Assembly (NCBI RefSeq): GCF_900113455.1
Contig: NZ_FOPI01000020.1
Location: 1-41,899 of the forward strand
Origin: Ligilactobacillus ruminis DSM 20403 = NBRC 102161
Lineage (GTDB): Bacteria; Bacillota; Bacilli; Lactobacillales; Lactobacillaceae
DNA length: 41,899 nt
Direction: 5' to 3'
Shown: positions 9,001 through 16,032 of the stretch, piece after piece
Layout of the letters: every line of letters starts with the position of its first letter
Position numbering within the stretch: position 1 is the stretch's first letter
Notes under the pieces: model-generated
What the model was told of the DNA's origin: nothing
What the model saw: only the letters and a program-made list of their open reading frames with translations
Databases searched by the model: none
Program-made: the position numbers and the translations under genes

Positions 9001-9515
9001 ACGGCAGCGCAACGGAATGGTTCTTCAGCAAGGTTGCGGTCGGAGCGCTCGTAGCTACGGGCAATGCTTTGGTTGAAACGGTCTTGATGATGGTCTGCGG
9101 GCTTCATCCGGATCATCCGGTTCAGATGATCGTGAACGCCGTTTCGTTCTCGTTCACGTCCATGTTCCTGATTATGTTCATGGCAATGGCATTCGGCAAC
9201 CCTGGTCGCTTCATCTCGATGATCTTGCTGGTTATCCAGCTCGGATCTTGCGGCGGTTCGTTCCCAATCGAAATCACTCGCGGAATGAACGGTTTCTTCC
9301 AGGCAATCAACCCATACTTGCCGATGACGTACTCTGTTTACGGATTCCGTGAAGCATTGACGTCAGGACTTGGAGCAAATCAGGTCCTGCATTCGGTTCT
9401 GATTCAGCTGATATTCATTGCAGCGTTCCTCATCTTGTTGTACGTTACGATGCGCATCATCCGTCCGGAACAAGAATTCCATGAAGAAATGGAATCAGAA
9501 TATCCAGGCAACTAA
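6093..9515 (+). CDS. YhgE/Pip-family membrane protein with long 42-residue repeat region
   Basis: Very large membrane protein of 1140 residues with YhgE/Pip architecture. An N-terminal membrane helix (about 15-38) is followed by the family sequence around V-A-V-V-N-K-D and V-I-T-I-P-E-N-F. A very long extracytoplasmic helical repeat region (about 185-925) follows, then five or six membrane helices of the ABC-2 permease type at the C-terminus (about 940-1120). Relatives are Lactococcus Pip and Bacillus YueB, used as phage receptors, and EsaA of type VII secretion; the cellular role of most members is unknown. The start is taken as TTG 6093, nine bases after GGGAGG; the ATG at 6099 sits 15 bases away. 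It stands alone between its promoter and a strong terminator. Two repeat units are almost identical in DNA, see the separate entry. Confidence 0.88.
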   Translation: MKMIKAEFENIAKHKILTATICAMMIIPFLYSVFFLKSVWDPYGNTGHLPVAVVNKDQSVKFQSKNFAVGDQLVDQLKENDDLGWHFVSAKKAQYGLSHKKYYMVITIPENFSKNATTVLNKKPKKMELTYKTNDSLNYIGEVISKQGATQVNARVKESVSEAYADTMFKVIKKVGGGFKTAANGAKKLSDGSKTLSDGLNTYTAGVDTVNKGVMTLNAGVVPLGSGVLQLTTGSSTLKKGIDTYTAGVDTVNGGVQTLKGSVPALTSGVGQLYTGSNALKNGINAYTAGVDTVNGGVQTLKGSVPVLKSGVSQLYTGSGTLKDGVAIYTKGTDQVADGIAQFNSNVPKLTVGATKLVSGTGNLKKGVSGYTKGASQINAGLTQLDSNSALLNKSVAGLSELPQGVAATYVLNSTINAGLKQIDTNELDSMVSSMADVQSKKEQIAKLSGTLATIKANIGTLNTELATAKTGIATVNNAKTEFNKAMTQYLTEIATNSLKSNASATTAQADIDKVLNSGTLSEDQKNALNDAKTQISAIQTNNNNTLQAVNNLKAAAQTFNTTTEKVLSGLNNLMSSVDKLKGGLASVDGTIDTANKLLAESDDLTNAESQAKVKKLSAAVKSLQGLSANAVQISTAVNSGVNTEEALKDLDLNAIFAASADEAKVQQLVASQSAKMAKHSQIPALIEGVGNYTAGVSQVLAGSNKLVAKNNELNDGATKLANGVDGLGKKIPELTQVITAFYNGTQQLKNNSVLLNSGASQINAGLGQLNDKVPALASGVDQLAAGTSQLAANSGALRSGAGQLASGLGQLNGKVPALASGVNQLAAGTSQLAANSGALRSGAGQLAAGLGQLNSQVPTLTDGVSQLAAGTSKLAANSGKLDKGATDVHKGNKKLASALKGGADTVTKLNLGSANASMFASPTKLKEKHYSYVPNYGYALAPYMLSVALFVGCLVFNLVYPIRRISTEDGSATEWFFSKVAVGALVATGNALVETVLMMVCGLHPDHPVQMIVNAVSFSFTSMFLIMFMAMAFGNPGRFISMILLVIQLGSCGGSFPIEITRGMNGFFQAINPYLPMTYSVYGFREALTSGLGANQVLHSVLIQLIFIAAFLILLYVTMRIIRPEQEFHEEMESEYPGN
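8388..8765 (+). repeat. three 126-bp in-frame tandem units within the YhgE/Pip gene
   Basis: Units at 8388-8513, 8514-8639 and 8640-8765, each 42 codons with the pattern G-L-G-Q-L-N ... G-V-x-Q-L-A-A-G-T-S-x-L-A-A-N-S-G. The first two differ at about six of 126 bases, a recent duplication. An earlier pair of 126-bp units starts at 6825 and 6951 (Y-T-A-G-V-D-T-V-N-G-G-V). Confidence 0.9.
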
Positions 9516-9537
9516 ACAGTTGTAAATGACTGACTTC

Positions 9538-9573
9538 AAAAAGGAGCCGGGAATCATTCCCGGCTCCTTTTTT
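9538..9573 (+). terminator. strong terminator after the YhgE/Pip gene
   Basis: Perfect 16-base stem: AAAAAGGAGCCGGGAA (9538-9553), loop TCA, TTCCCGGCTCCTTTTT (9557-9572). It works in both directions by base composition. Confidence 0.93.
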
Positions 9574-9601
9574 GTGTCTGTATAATGTCTTTTGATTCGT
9601 C

Positions 9602-9634
9602 AAAATGCAGTGCAGCTTCAGTGCTCTGCATTTT
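9602..9634 (-). terminator. degV-side terminator built from AAATGCAG/CTGCATTT arms
   Basis: AAAATGCAG (9602-9610) pairs with CTGCATTTT (9626-9634) ten bases past the stop of the minus-strand DegV gene. The same arms occur in the terminator at 26192-26236 and in the repeat family. Confidence 0.6.
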
Positions 9635-9643
9635 TAAGCAAAA

Positions 9644-10471
9644 TCATGCTTCGTATCCGACCATCAAGCCGCCTTTTTGGGCATAGTAGGTGCAAAGACC
9701 GCGAGCTTCTCTGATTTCGACGACAGCTTCAGGATGCTTGGCAAGAATGGCCTGTTTCAGGTTGTCTGCTCCTTCTTCGTTCAAAATATGCGCAATGATG
9801 ACGCGCCCGTTGGAAAAACCGTGTTCTTCCATGTCTTTAATTAAATAAGAGATGGTTTTTTTGGCACCGCGAGCTTTTCCGATCGGCGTGAGCTTGCCGT
9901 CGTCCGGACGACCGATGATGCGGATTTTGAGCATTTTGGCGACTTTGGCCACTGCTGGACTGATGCGCCCGTTTTTGGCCAGATTATCGAGCGATTCAAG
10001 CGCAAAGTTCAGGTGCGTTTTTTCTTTGTATGCATTGATTTTTGCGCAGATTTCGTCAAAATTCAGACCGGCATCGATTGATTCTTTCAGCTTGTCGATG
10101 ATAAGTTCCATCTCGGGTCCGGCTGAAAGCGAATCGATGACGTGAATCTTTGTTTTTGGATGGTCTTCGCGATACAGGCTTGCTGCTTGAACGGCAGAAT
10201 TGTAGCTTCCGGAAAGAACGCTCGTAATCGTGATTACATAGATTTCATCAGCTCCTTCGAAGGCTTTTTGCCATTGCGCAATGCTTGGGCATGCCGTTGA
10301 AGTTTTTCCGTCATTTTGATGAAGCGCTTCAATAAATTCGTTGACTGAAAGCGAGGCATCATCTTGATAATCCGTGCCGTCGACGTGAATCGTCAACGGA
10401 ATATTTTCAAATGATGCGCCATCTAAATGCAAAACGTTTGCGCCTGAATCAGAAATAATTTTTTTAATCAT
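9644..10471 (-). CDS. DegV family protein (FakB-like fatty-acid-binding)
   Basis: 275-residue DegV-fold protein. In Firmicutes these proteins (FakB) bind a fatty acid and present it to the kinase FakA for incorporation of exogenous fatty acids into phospholipid. Seen: I-I-S-D-S-G-A-N at the N-terminus (family SDSxxD region, here with N in place of D), S-T-A-C-P-S at about 71-76 and S-G-S-Y-N-S-A at about 99-105 (lipid carboxylate contacts), and K-N-G-R-I-S-P in the second half. The start is the ATG at 10471, with AAAGGA about ten bases upstream; an earlier in-frame ATG at 10510 lacks an RBS. No fakA is adjacent, which is common. Transcribed alone, convergent with the YhgE/Pip gene. Confidence 0.85.
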   Translation of the reverse strand: MIKKIISDSGANVLHLDGASFENIPLTIHVDGTDYQDDASLSVNEFIEALHQNDGKTSTACPSIAQWQKAFEGADEIYVITITSVLSGSYNSAVQAASLYREDHPKTKIHVIDSLSAGPEMELIIDKLKESIDAGLNFDEICAKINAYKEKTHLNFALESLDNLAKNGRISPAVAKVAKMLKIRIIGRPDDGKLTPIGKARGAKKTISYLIKDMEEHGFSNGRVIIAHILNEEGADNLKQAILAKHPEAVVEIREARGLCTYYAQKGGLMVGYEA

Positions 10472-10602
10472 AATTTTTAAGTCCTTTTTTAGAATTATAT
10501 TCTTCATCATCGGTTTTCTAAAAACCCGTTAACTGTATCTAGAGTATAGACTTAAATCGACTGCTTGTAAAGAGTTTTGCAAAAACCGCTGTTAGAGTTT
10601 TG

Positions 10603-10631
10603 TTGACCTTAAGACGCGCTATCGGTATAAT
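10603..10631 (+). promoter_or_regulatory. promoter of the DUF1836 gene
   Basis: TTGACC (10603-10608), 17-base spacer, perfect TATAAT (10626-10631), 34 bases before the ATG. Confidence 0.85.
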
Positions 10632-10664
10632 TGCTTGAAAGGCGGTTGAGAGGGGAATTGGAAC

Positions 10665-11186
10665 ATGACTGACGATAATAAAAAAGCACTCGTGCCATCG
10701 ATTGAAGGATTTAAAATGCCGACGTTCGATCAGATTCCGAATGTCGGACTTTATTTGGAGCAGGCGACGACGTTTTTGAACGAATATCTTGAACCCTTGG
10801 ACGGAACTCAATTGACGAGTTCGATGATCAGCAATTACGTCAAAAAGCATCTGATTGAAAGTCCAATCAAAAAGCAGTATTCGCGCGAACAGCTTGCGTA
10901 CCTGTTTTTTATCGCAATTTCAAAGACGGTTCTGCCGCTTGCCAATCTCAAGGTTTTAGTCGAGATTCAGCGCAAGACTTATACTACCAGAAGAGCATAC
11001 GAATATTTCACGGAAGAGCTCGACAATGCGCTGGAATATGTCTTTGGAACGCAGGAAACGCTCAAGAAAATCGGCCGGGACAAGACTGAAGAAAAGAGGA
11101 TGCTTGACAATATCATCATGACGGCGGCACATAAGATCTATCTTGAAAAATACTTTGCGCTGTTTCATGAGCAAATCGATGGTTAG
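10665..11186 (+). CDS. DUF1836 domain-containing protein
   Basis: Soluble helical protein of 173 residues. The segment M-P-T-F-D-Q-I-P-N-V-G-L-Y-L-E-Q near 19-34, M-I-S-N-Y-V-K at about 63-69 and Y-S-R-E-Q-L-A-Y-L near 82 match DUF1836, a family with a MerR-like winged-helix look in which the S-N-Y-V-K helix would be the recognition helix. No cysteine or enzyme motif is visible. Probably a small transcription regulator, but its target is unknown. It has its own strong promoter and RBS (GAGAGGGG). The downstream DUF2187/ktrB pair has a separate -10 element. Confidence 0.75.
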   Translation: MTDDNKKALVPSIEGFKMPTFDQIPNVGLYLEQATTFLNEYLEPLDGTQLTSSMISNYVKKHLIESPIKKQYSREQLAYLFFIAISKTVLPLANLKVLVEIQRKTYTTRRAYEYFTEELDNALEYVFGTQETLKKIGRDKTEEKRMLDNIIMTAAHKIYLEKYFALFHEQIDG

Positions 11187-11207
11187 CAAAATTTGTTTTT
11201 TTTGCGG

Positions 11208-11213
11208 TATAAT
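11208..11213 (+). promoter_or_regulatory. -10 element before the DUF2187 gene
   Basis: Perfect TATAAT at 11208-11213, 33 bases before the ATG; the -35 region is T-rich without a clear TTGACA. Confidence 0.5.
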
Positions 11214-11245
11214 GAGGTAAGAGAAAGCAAAGGGGGATTCTTTCG

Positions 11246-11503
11246 ATGGAACAATCCGAAAAACGCGGGCAGAAGGCTCGTGAAGAAAAAGAGATTGAAG
11301 TTTCAAGTATCGGAAAAGCATTTGTCAAGGGAACGCACGTTGAATTCACGTATCATCGCCATCGCTTTACCGGTGTGATCGAAAAGCAATTGAGAAATTC
11401 TGCGATTCTTAATTTCGACCCTGAATTTGACCATACGAATACGGCAATTGATCTCAAACAAAAAATTGTCATCAGTTACCAGAAAATGAAAGCAATCGAG
11501 TGA
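11246..11503 (+). CDS. small DUF2187-like protein
   Basis: 85-residue soluble protein. An acidic/basic N-terminal tail of about 20 residues is followed by a small beta-barrel-like domain: G-T-H-V-E-F-T-Y-H-R-H-R-F-T-G-V-I-E-K, then N-S-A-I-L-N-F. This fits the DUF2187 pattern (short KOW/SH3-like proteins such as Bacillus YkvS) but is divergent. RBS AAAGGGGG precedes the ATG. It ends eight bases before ktrB, so the two are almost certainly one transcript; it might help regulate expression of the channel, which is inference only. Confidence 0.6.
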   Translation: MEQSEKRGQKAREEKEIEVSSIGKAFVKGTHVEFTYHRHRFTGVIEKQLRNSAILNFDPEFDHTNTAIDLKQKIVISYQKMKAIE

Positions 11504-11511
11504 GGAAGTAG

Positions 11512-12888
11512 ATGATTCATAAGCTAAAGGAGCTTTATCGCGGGGCAACGCCGATTCAGTCCTTGGTGACGTATTACGCTTTGGCGACCGTAGCTGCCTT
11601 TATTTTGCTAAGCTTGCCATGTTTTAAGAATCCAGGGGCGAAAATTTCGTTTTTGGATACCCTGTTCATGGCCGTTTCGACCATCAGCGTGACCGGTTTA
11701 ACGACGTTTCCGATTGAGCAGGTGTACAATCAGGGCGGCGTCGTTTTGTTGGAATTTTTGTTTCAGGTCGGAGGATTCGGCATTACGATGCTGTCAACCG
11801 TTGCCTTGGTGATTGCCGGCAAAAGGATCAGTCTGCACCAAAGGCAGCTGATTCAGTTTGACATGAATCAGCCCAGATTAAGCGGCATGGTTCGCCTCGT
11901 AACGTCGGTTTTCGGTCTGATGATTGTCGTTCAGATCGTTTTTGGCGTCATTTTTGCGGCTTATTTTAAGGCAACGGGCGTTTGGACGACTTGGCCCGCC
12001 GCATTTTTCCACGGAATTTACGTCTCGGTCAGTTCGGTCACGAATGCCGGTTTTGATGTGACGGGAAATTCGATCATCCCGTTCAGGCACCATTACGGCT
12101 TTTTGTTTATCGTGATGATTCTGATCATCATCGGAAGCATTGGCTACCCGGTTTTGATCGAGTGCGAAAACTGGGCTTTTTACAAATTCATCAAGCGGAC
12201 GACGAAGCGCAAATTCCGTTTTTCGCTGTTTGCAAAAATGGCGGTCTTTTTTGCGGTCTTCTTTTTCATCGTCGGCACGATCCTGATTTATTTTTCGGAA
12301 ATGCGCGGAACGCTGTCTCGCCAAGACTGGTTCGACAAATTGATGACGGCGATGTTTTACAGTGTTTCCTCGCGAAATGCAGGGCTTCAGATCAACGATA
12401 TGGCCGAATTCAACACGACGACGATTTTGATTTTGGCGATCCTGATGTTTATCGGCGCAAGCCCAAGCTCAGTTGGCGGCGGCGTTCGAACGACAACCGT
12501 CGGAATTTTTATTCTCTATATGTTCTCATTCATTCGCGGACACAACAATATCAATGTTTTCAATCGCCGCATCGGAAGAGACGACGTTCAAAAGGCAATC
12601 GTTGTAGTCGGCTTGTCGACTATTTTGTGCGTGGGGGCGATTTTGATTTTATCAATTACGGAGGATGCATCGCTTCTTTCGATCGTATTCGAAGTCGCAT
12701 CGGCATTCGGAACCACGGGGCTTTCGCTTGGAATCACGAGCAGTTTGACTCTTGTCGGTAAAATCGTCATCATGGTTTTGATGTTTGTCGGTCGAATCGG
12801 GATGCTTTATACTTTATTGTTCTTCATTCCAAAACGCAATCGCGATCTGAGCTATGAACTTCCGACAGAAAAAATCATTATCGGATAA
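11512..12888 (+). CDS. ktrB: Ktr/Trk-type K+ uptake channel subunit KtrB
   Basis: Integral membrane protein of 458 residues of the TrkH/KtrB superfamily, with four M1-P-M2 repeats. The pore loops carry the selectivity-filter glycines: S-V-T-G-L-T near 63, S-V-T-N-A-G-F-D near 170, S-S-R-N-A-G-L near 288 and A-F-G-T-T-G-L near 405. Length and lack of the extra TrkH N-terminal helices point to KtrB, which takes up K+ with Na+ dependence when gated by the RCK ring KtrA. No ktrA lies in this window, so the gating partner must be encoded elsewhere. RBS GAGGAAG; co-transcribed with the DUF2187 gene. Confidence 0.9.
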   Translation: MIHKLKELYRGATPIQSLVTYYALATVAAFILLSLPCFKNPGAKISFLDTLFMAVSTISVTGLTTFPIEQVYNQGGVVLLEFLFQVGGFGITMLSTVALVIAGKRISLHQRQLIQFDMNQPRLSGMVRLVTSVFGLMIVVQIVFGVIFAAYFKATGVWTTWPAAFFHGIYVSVSSVTNAGFDVTGNSIIPFRHHYGFLFIVMILIIIGSIGYPVLIECENWAFYKFIKRTTKRKFRFSLFAKMAVFFAVFFFIVGTILIYFSEMRGTLSRQDWFDKLMTAMFYSVSSRNAGLQINDMAEFNTTTILILAILMFIGASPSSVGGGVRTTTVGIFILYMFSFIRGHNNINVFNRRIGRDDVQKAIVVVGLSTILCVGAILILSITEDASLLSIVFEVASAFGTTGLSLGITSSLTLVGKIVIMVLMFVGRIGMLYTLLFFIPKRNRDLSYELPTEKIIIG

Positions 12889-12945
12889 TTGTTCTTTTTT
12901 TAATGTTAGATTTGGGTTAAACCTCTATTTTCGATTTCGAATGAA

Positions 12946-13020
12946 TAACATATTATGTTATAATCGATTTTGCGAGGTTTTTAAATTTGTGTAAATTTAC
13001 ACGATTTATACATGATGTAC
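12946..13020 (+). promoter_or_regulatory. azlC promoter region with three palindromes
   Basis: TAACATA-T-TATGTTA (12946-12960) overlaps the start of a perfect -10 TATAAT (12959-12964). Downstream come a perfect 14-base palindrome GTGTAAATTTACAC (12989-13002) and a short TACAT-G-ATGTA (13010-13020). They sit where a repressor would block the promoter or the early transcript. The regulator is not identified; no regulator gene lies beside azlCD. Confidence 0.55.
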
Positions 13021-13060
13021 AGTTAGATCTATTATTTCTATGATTTGATGGAGGATTACC

Positions 13061-13828
13061 TTGGAAAAAGAACAACCACGTTGGGCAGAGGTCTTTCAGG
13101 TTTCGATGCCTTTATGTTTGAGTTACATCCCGATCGGTGTTGCCTGCGGCATTTTACTTAATGCTGCGGGTTTCAATCCCTTGATGACAGGTCTGGTTTC
13201 ATTGCTTGTTTTTTCGGGCGGTGCTCAATTCATGATCGCATCGATGCTGACCGTCAATGCCCCAATGCATACGATTCTTGTTATGCTGTTCTTCCTTGAA
13301 CTGCGCTATGCCTTGTTAGGATCAAGCTTGTCGCAGTATGTTCGTGGAACGAGCAAAAAGTTTCTGTATTTCTTCGCCGTTTCTCTTAATGATGAAAATT
13401 ATGCGGTTAATTATCTTAAATTTGCCACTGATAAGGAATGGACTCCAAAAGATGCCTTGATGGTCGAGCACTACTCGCTGCTCTTTTGGACGCTTTCAAA
13501 CCTCGTTGGCAGTTTGATCGGCAACGTGATTACGATTGATCTTGCAATCGTCGACTACGCCTTGACTGCTTTGTTCCTTTATATGATCATGATGCAAATT
13601 AAGAATAAGCTGACCATTTTGATCAGTTTCTTCTCAGCCGTTCTTGCGATCATCTCGATGACGATTTTGAAGAGTACGATGGGTCTTGTCGTTGCAACGC
13701 TGATTGCTTCGCTCGCTGGATTCATCATCGAAGACACTTTGGTGAAGAAGGGCAAGGAGAAAGGTTTTTGGCTCAAGCGAATCAAGCCAAAAGCGAGTCG
13801 CAAAGTCATTAGCAAGTCAGGAGAGTAG
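13061..13828 (+). CDS. azlC: AzlC family branched-chain amino acid exporter, large subunit
   Basis: 255-residue membrane protein with about seven hydrophobic helices. The family signature is seen in P-L-C-L-S-Y-I-P-I-G-V-A-C-G near residues 16-30 and G-G-A-Q-F-M-I-A-S-M near 62, followed by L-E-L-R-Y-A-L-L-G. In Bacillus, AzlCD exports branched-chain amino acids and analogues such as 4-azaleucine. The start is TTG 13061, eight bases or less after GATGGAGGA; no in-frame ATG is better placed. The C-terminal tail is rich in Lys/Arg, as expected for the cytoplasmic side. azlD follows after three bases. Confidence 0.88.
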   Translation: MEKEQPRWAEVFQVSMPLCLSYIPIGVACGILLNAAGFNPLMTGLVSLLVFSGGAQFMIASMLTVNAPMHTILVMLFFLELRYALLGSSLSQYVRGTSKKFLYFFAVSLNDENYAVNYLKFATDKEWTPKDALMVEHYSLLFWTLSNLVGSLIGNVITIDLAIVDYALTALFLYMIMMQIKNKLTILISFFSAVLAIISMTILKSTMGLVVATLIASLAGFIIEDTLVKKGKEKGFWLKRIKPKASRKVISKSGE

Positions 13829-13831
13829 CGT

Positions 13832-14173
13832 ATGAATATGTCAACGATGGATCATTTCATTTTGATCCTTTTATCAATGCTGGTTGCTTTCGGGCCGCGT
13901 TTTATCCCGTTGCGTATCTTTTCAACACGTGAGATTCCAAAGTGGTTCAATGAATGGATGAAATATGTCCCGGTTTCGCTTTTTACGGCTTTGGTCGTAA
14001 AGGACGTTTTCATGAATACGAAAACATACACGTTCGTCGGATGCGATTATATGGCAAAGATTCTTGCTTCCGTGCTGGTTGCGATCGTTGCCTATCGCTC
14101 ACGTTCAATGGGCCTTTCCGTTGTGCTGGGCCTTGTCGCCGTTGCATTGCTGGCAATGGCATTTCCAATTTGA
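13832..14173 (+). CDS. azlD: AzlD family small subunit of the amino acid exporter
   Basis: 113-residue membrane protein with four hydrophobic segments, the usual AzlD size. Near the N-terminus A-F-G-P-R-F-I-P-L-R matches the family's T-x-x-x-R-x-x-P motif region, followed by W-x-x-x-x-P-V-S-L-F-T-A-L-V near 40-54. Its RBS (AGGAGAG) lies at the end of azlC. It is the obligate partner of AzlC in the branched-chain amino acid exporter. A terminator follows the gene. Confidence 0.87.
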   Translation: MNMSTMDHFILILLSMLVAFGPRFIPLRIFSTREIPKWFNEWMKYVPVSLFTALVVKDVFMNTKTYTFVGCDYMAKILASVLVAIVAYRSRSMGLSVVLGLVAVALLAMAFPI

Positions 14174-14185
14174 AAGATTAATTTG

Positions 14186-14208
14186 GCTGGGATTATCCCG
14201 GCTTTTTT
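14186..14208 (+). terminator. terminator after azlD
   Basis: GCTGGGA (14186-14192), loop TTA, TCCCGGC (14196-14202), T6 run. Confidence 0.8.
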
Positions 14209-14225
14209 ACTGAAGAGGACTTAAA

Positions 14226-15056
14226 ATGAGATATTTCGAACATAACCTGAAAACACCGCTGACAAGTGATGCTCGGCTGATCTGCTATATTCCGGACAAT
14301 TCTGAAGAGATTGAACCGCATCGCAAAAGAAGGGCGATTATTATCTGTCCTGGCGGATCATACGCGAAAACGTCGGATCGCGAAGCAGAGCCGATTGCAC
14401 TGGAACTTTTATCGATGGACTGTGCGGTGTGCATTCTGCGATACAGTTGTGCTCCCAGGAGATTTCCTAAAGCTTTGTGCGAACTTGCGCAAAGCGTTTT
14501 ATTTCTCAAGGAAAATGCAGAGCGGTTCAACATTGATGAGGGAAAAATTTTGGTAATGGGTTTTTCTGCAGGCGGACATTTGGCAGCTTGTCTTGGAATC
14601 ATCCCCGATGAGCTTGAAAAGCTTGGCTATGATGAGAAGTTGATTCGCCCGGCAGGGATGATCTTATGCTACCCGGTGATAACGTCAGGCAGATATTGGC
14701 ACCAAGGCTCGTTTGAAAACCTTTTGGGAGATGAGCTGATGGAACGAAGCTCTGCATTTTCACTTGAAAAAATAGTGAATGATAAAACGCCAAAAGCGTT
14801 TATCTGGCAGACTTTTGCCGACAGAACCGTTCCCGTTCAGAACAGTCTGCTTTTAGCTGAAGCTTTGAGCGAAAACGCAATTCCTTTTGAACTTCACGTT
14901 TACCCGAAAGGAAGGCATGGTTTGGGACTCGGAACAAAAATCAGCGCAAAAAATGAAACTTATGTCGAAAAAGACGTTCAAAGCTGGGTTTTTCTCTTGA
15001 AAAGATGGCTTGAGGACAATTTTCCCAACACGTCAATCTTTAATCAGAACGGTTAA
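14226..15056 (+). CDS. alpha/beta hydrolase (acetylesterase-like)
   Basis: 276-residue cytosolic serine hydrolase of the alpha/beta fold, closest in pattern to the BD-FAE/acetyl-xylan-esterase-like group common near sugar-use genes. Oxyanion region C-P-G-G-S-Y at about 40-45, nucleophile elbow G-F-S-A-G-G-H (Ser near 117), Asp in F-A-D-R-T-V-P-V near 199, and His in K-G-R-H-G-L-G-L near 232. No signal peptide. RBS GAAGAGG. The gene stands alone between a terminator and the promoter of the next gene. The natural ester is unknown. Confidence 0.82.
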   Translation: MRYFEHNLKTPLTSDARLICYIPDNSEEIEPHRKRRAIIICPGGSYAKTSDREAEPIALELLSMDCAVCILRYSCAPRRFPKALCELAQSVLFLKENAERFNIDEGKILVMGFSAGGHLAACLGIIPDELEKLGYDEKLIRPAGMILCYPVITSGRYWHQGSFENLLGDELMERSSAFSLEKIVNDKTPKAFIWQTFADRTVPVQNSLLLAEALSENAIPFELHVYPKGRHGLGLGTKISAKNETYVEKDVQSWVFLLKRWLEDNFPNTSIFNQNG

Positions 15057-15059
15057 ACA

Positions 15060-15068
15060 TGGTATAAT
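15060..15068 (+). promoter_or_regulatory. extended -10 promoter
   Basis: TGGTATAAT at 15060-15068, an extended -10, 31 bases before the next start. Confidence 0.6.
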
Positions 15069-15098
15069 GTGAAGTAAGTTGTAAAAGAGGTGAGGCTA

Positions 15099-15947
15099 TT
15101 GAAAAGATGGGCATGGTGGACGATTGTCGGTATCGTGTTGGCCGTTTTTTTCGTCGGGTACGGCTATACCAGGAAGGCAGAAACGCAAAAATATTATAAT
15201 CAAGCGATTGAGGCCGGCAAGCAAAGCATTCGTGACGGCAACTATGATGCTGCCAAGCTTTCATATCGGGATGCTTTGAAGAAGAAGCCAAACGATGATT
15301 TTGCAACGACCGTTGTCGATCAGCTGACTGATTACCAACGGGGGATGAAGGATATGAACAACGGCAAGTATGCTGACGCCTGTCAAAAGTTTCAGTGCGT
15401 TGCTAACGTTGATTCCGGCTCATCTCTTCTCGTTCAGCGGTCATCTGGGCTTGCAACGGAGCTCAAGGAAGTCATCAAGGAAAGAAAGATTTTCCTGAAA
15501 GCTTACAAGAAAGCCAAAACGCTTTCGGAAAACTATGAATATACTGCTTCCAACACGAAACTTGCGGTAATTCTTGGTTATGGCAGTATTAATGAAAGCT
15601 ATTATCGCGACGTCTATAATAATGCCAGAAAATTGAAAGAATACAACGATCGCATCCTTCGTTCGCTTGGCTATACCGTCGATGACGATTCGACCGATGC
15701 GAACAAGACCAGGTCGCAAAAGTATTCAAAAAATACCAAACAAGACGTCTTCAGCGGTATTTCTGATTCTGCTGCCTCCGCAGCCGAAAGCAAGATGACT
15801 GATGCTCAGGTGAAACAAGCCCGCAAAGATTTGAAAGCACAAGGCCTCAACGAAAAGGCCTTTACGGATGAGCAGGTTCGTCAGGTTATCCTGCGTGCCA
15901 AGCACGAAGGAAAGTCAGTCAAGCAGGTGGCGGACGAATTTAAATAA
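15099..15947 (+). CDS. membrane-anchored TPR-like protein of unknown function
   Basis: 282 residues from TTG 15099, which is well placed behind AGAGGTGAG; the GTG at 15090 has no RBS. One N-terminal membrane helix (about 5-22, W-A-W-W-T-I-V-G-I-V) places the rest outside the cell. Residues 30-100 show tetratricopeptide spacing (Y-Y-N-Q-A-I-E-A-G ... G-N-Y-D-A-A-K-L-S-Y-R-D-A-L-K-K-K-P-N). The C-terminal ~80 residues are Ser/Asp/Lys-rich and end in helices resembling DUF-type peptidoglycan or DNA-binding tails (A-R-K-D-L-K-A-Q-G). No catalytic motif. Probably an extracytoplasmic scaffold; function not recognised. Confidence 0.7.
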   Translation: MKRWAWWTIVGIVLAVFFVGYGYTRKAETQKYYNQAIEAGKQSIRDGNYDAAKLSYRDALKKKPNDDFATTVVDQLTDYQRGMKDMNNGKYADACQKFQCVANVDSGSSLLVQRSSGLATELKEVIKERKIFLKAYKKAKTLSENYEYTASNTKLAVILGYGSINESYYRDVYNNARKLKEYNDRILRSLGYTVDDDSTDANKTRSQKYSKNTKQDVFSGISDSAASAAESKMTDAQVKQARKDLKAQGLNEKAFTDEQVRQVILRAKHEGKSVKQVADEFK

Positions 15948-15961
15948 AGATTATGATGATG

Positions 15962-15991
15962 ACGCAGCGGCAAATCGGCCCTGCGTTTTTT
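15962..15991 (+). terminator. terminator after the TPR-like gene
   Basis: ACGCAG (15962-15967) pairs with CTGCGT (15981-15986), followed by T6. Confidence 0.65.
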
Positions 15992-16032
15992 GGCATTTTT
16001 GGGAAAAGGTGGATGAAGTCTCTTTTCGTGGG

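Noticed and set aside
12889-13060. ktrA after ktrB
   Set aside because: The region has only the azlC promoter; no RCK-domain gene exists anywhere in the window.
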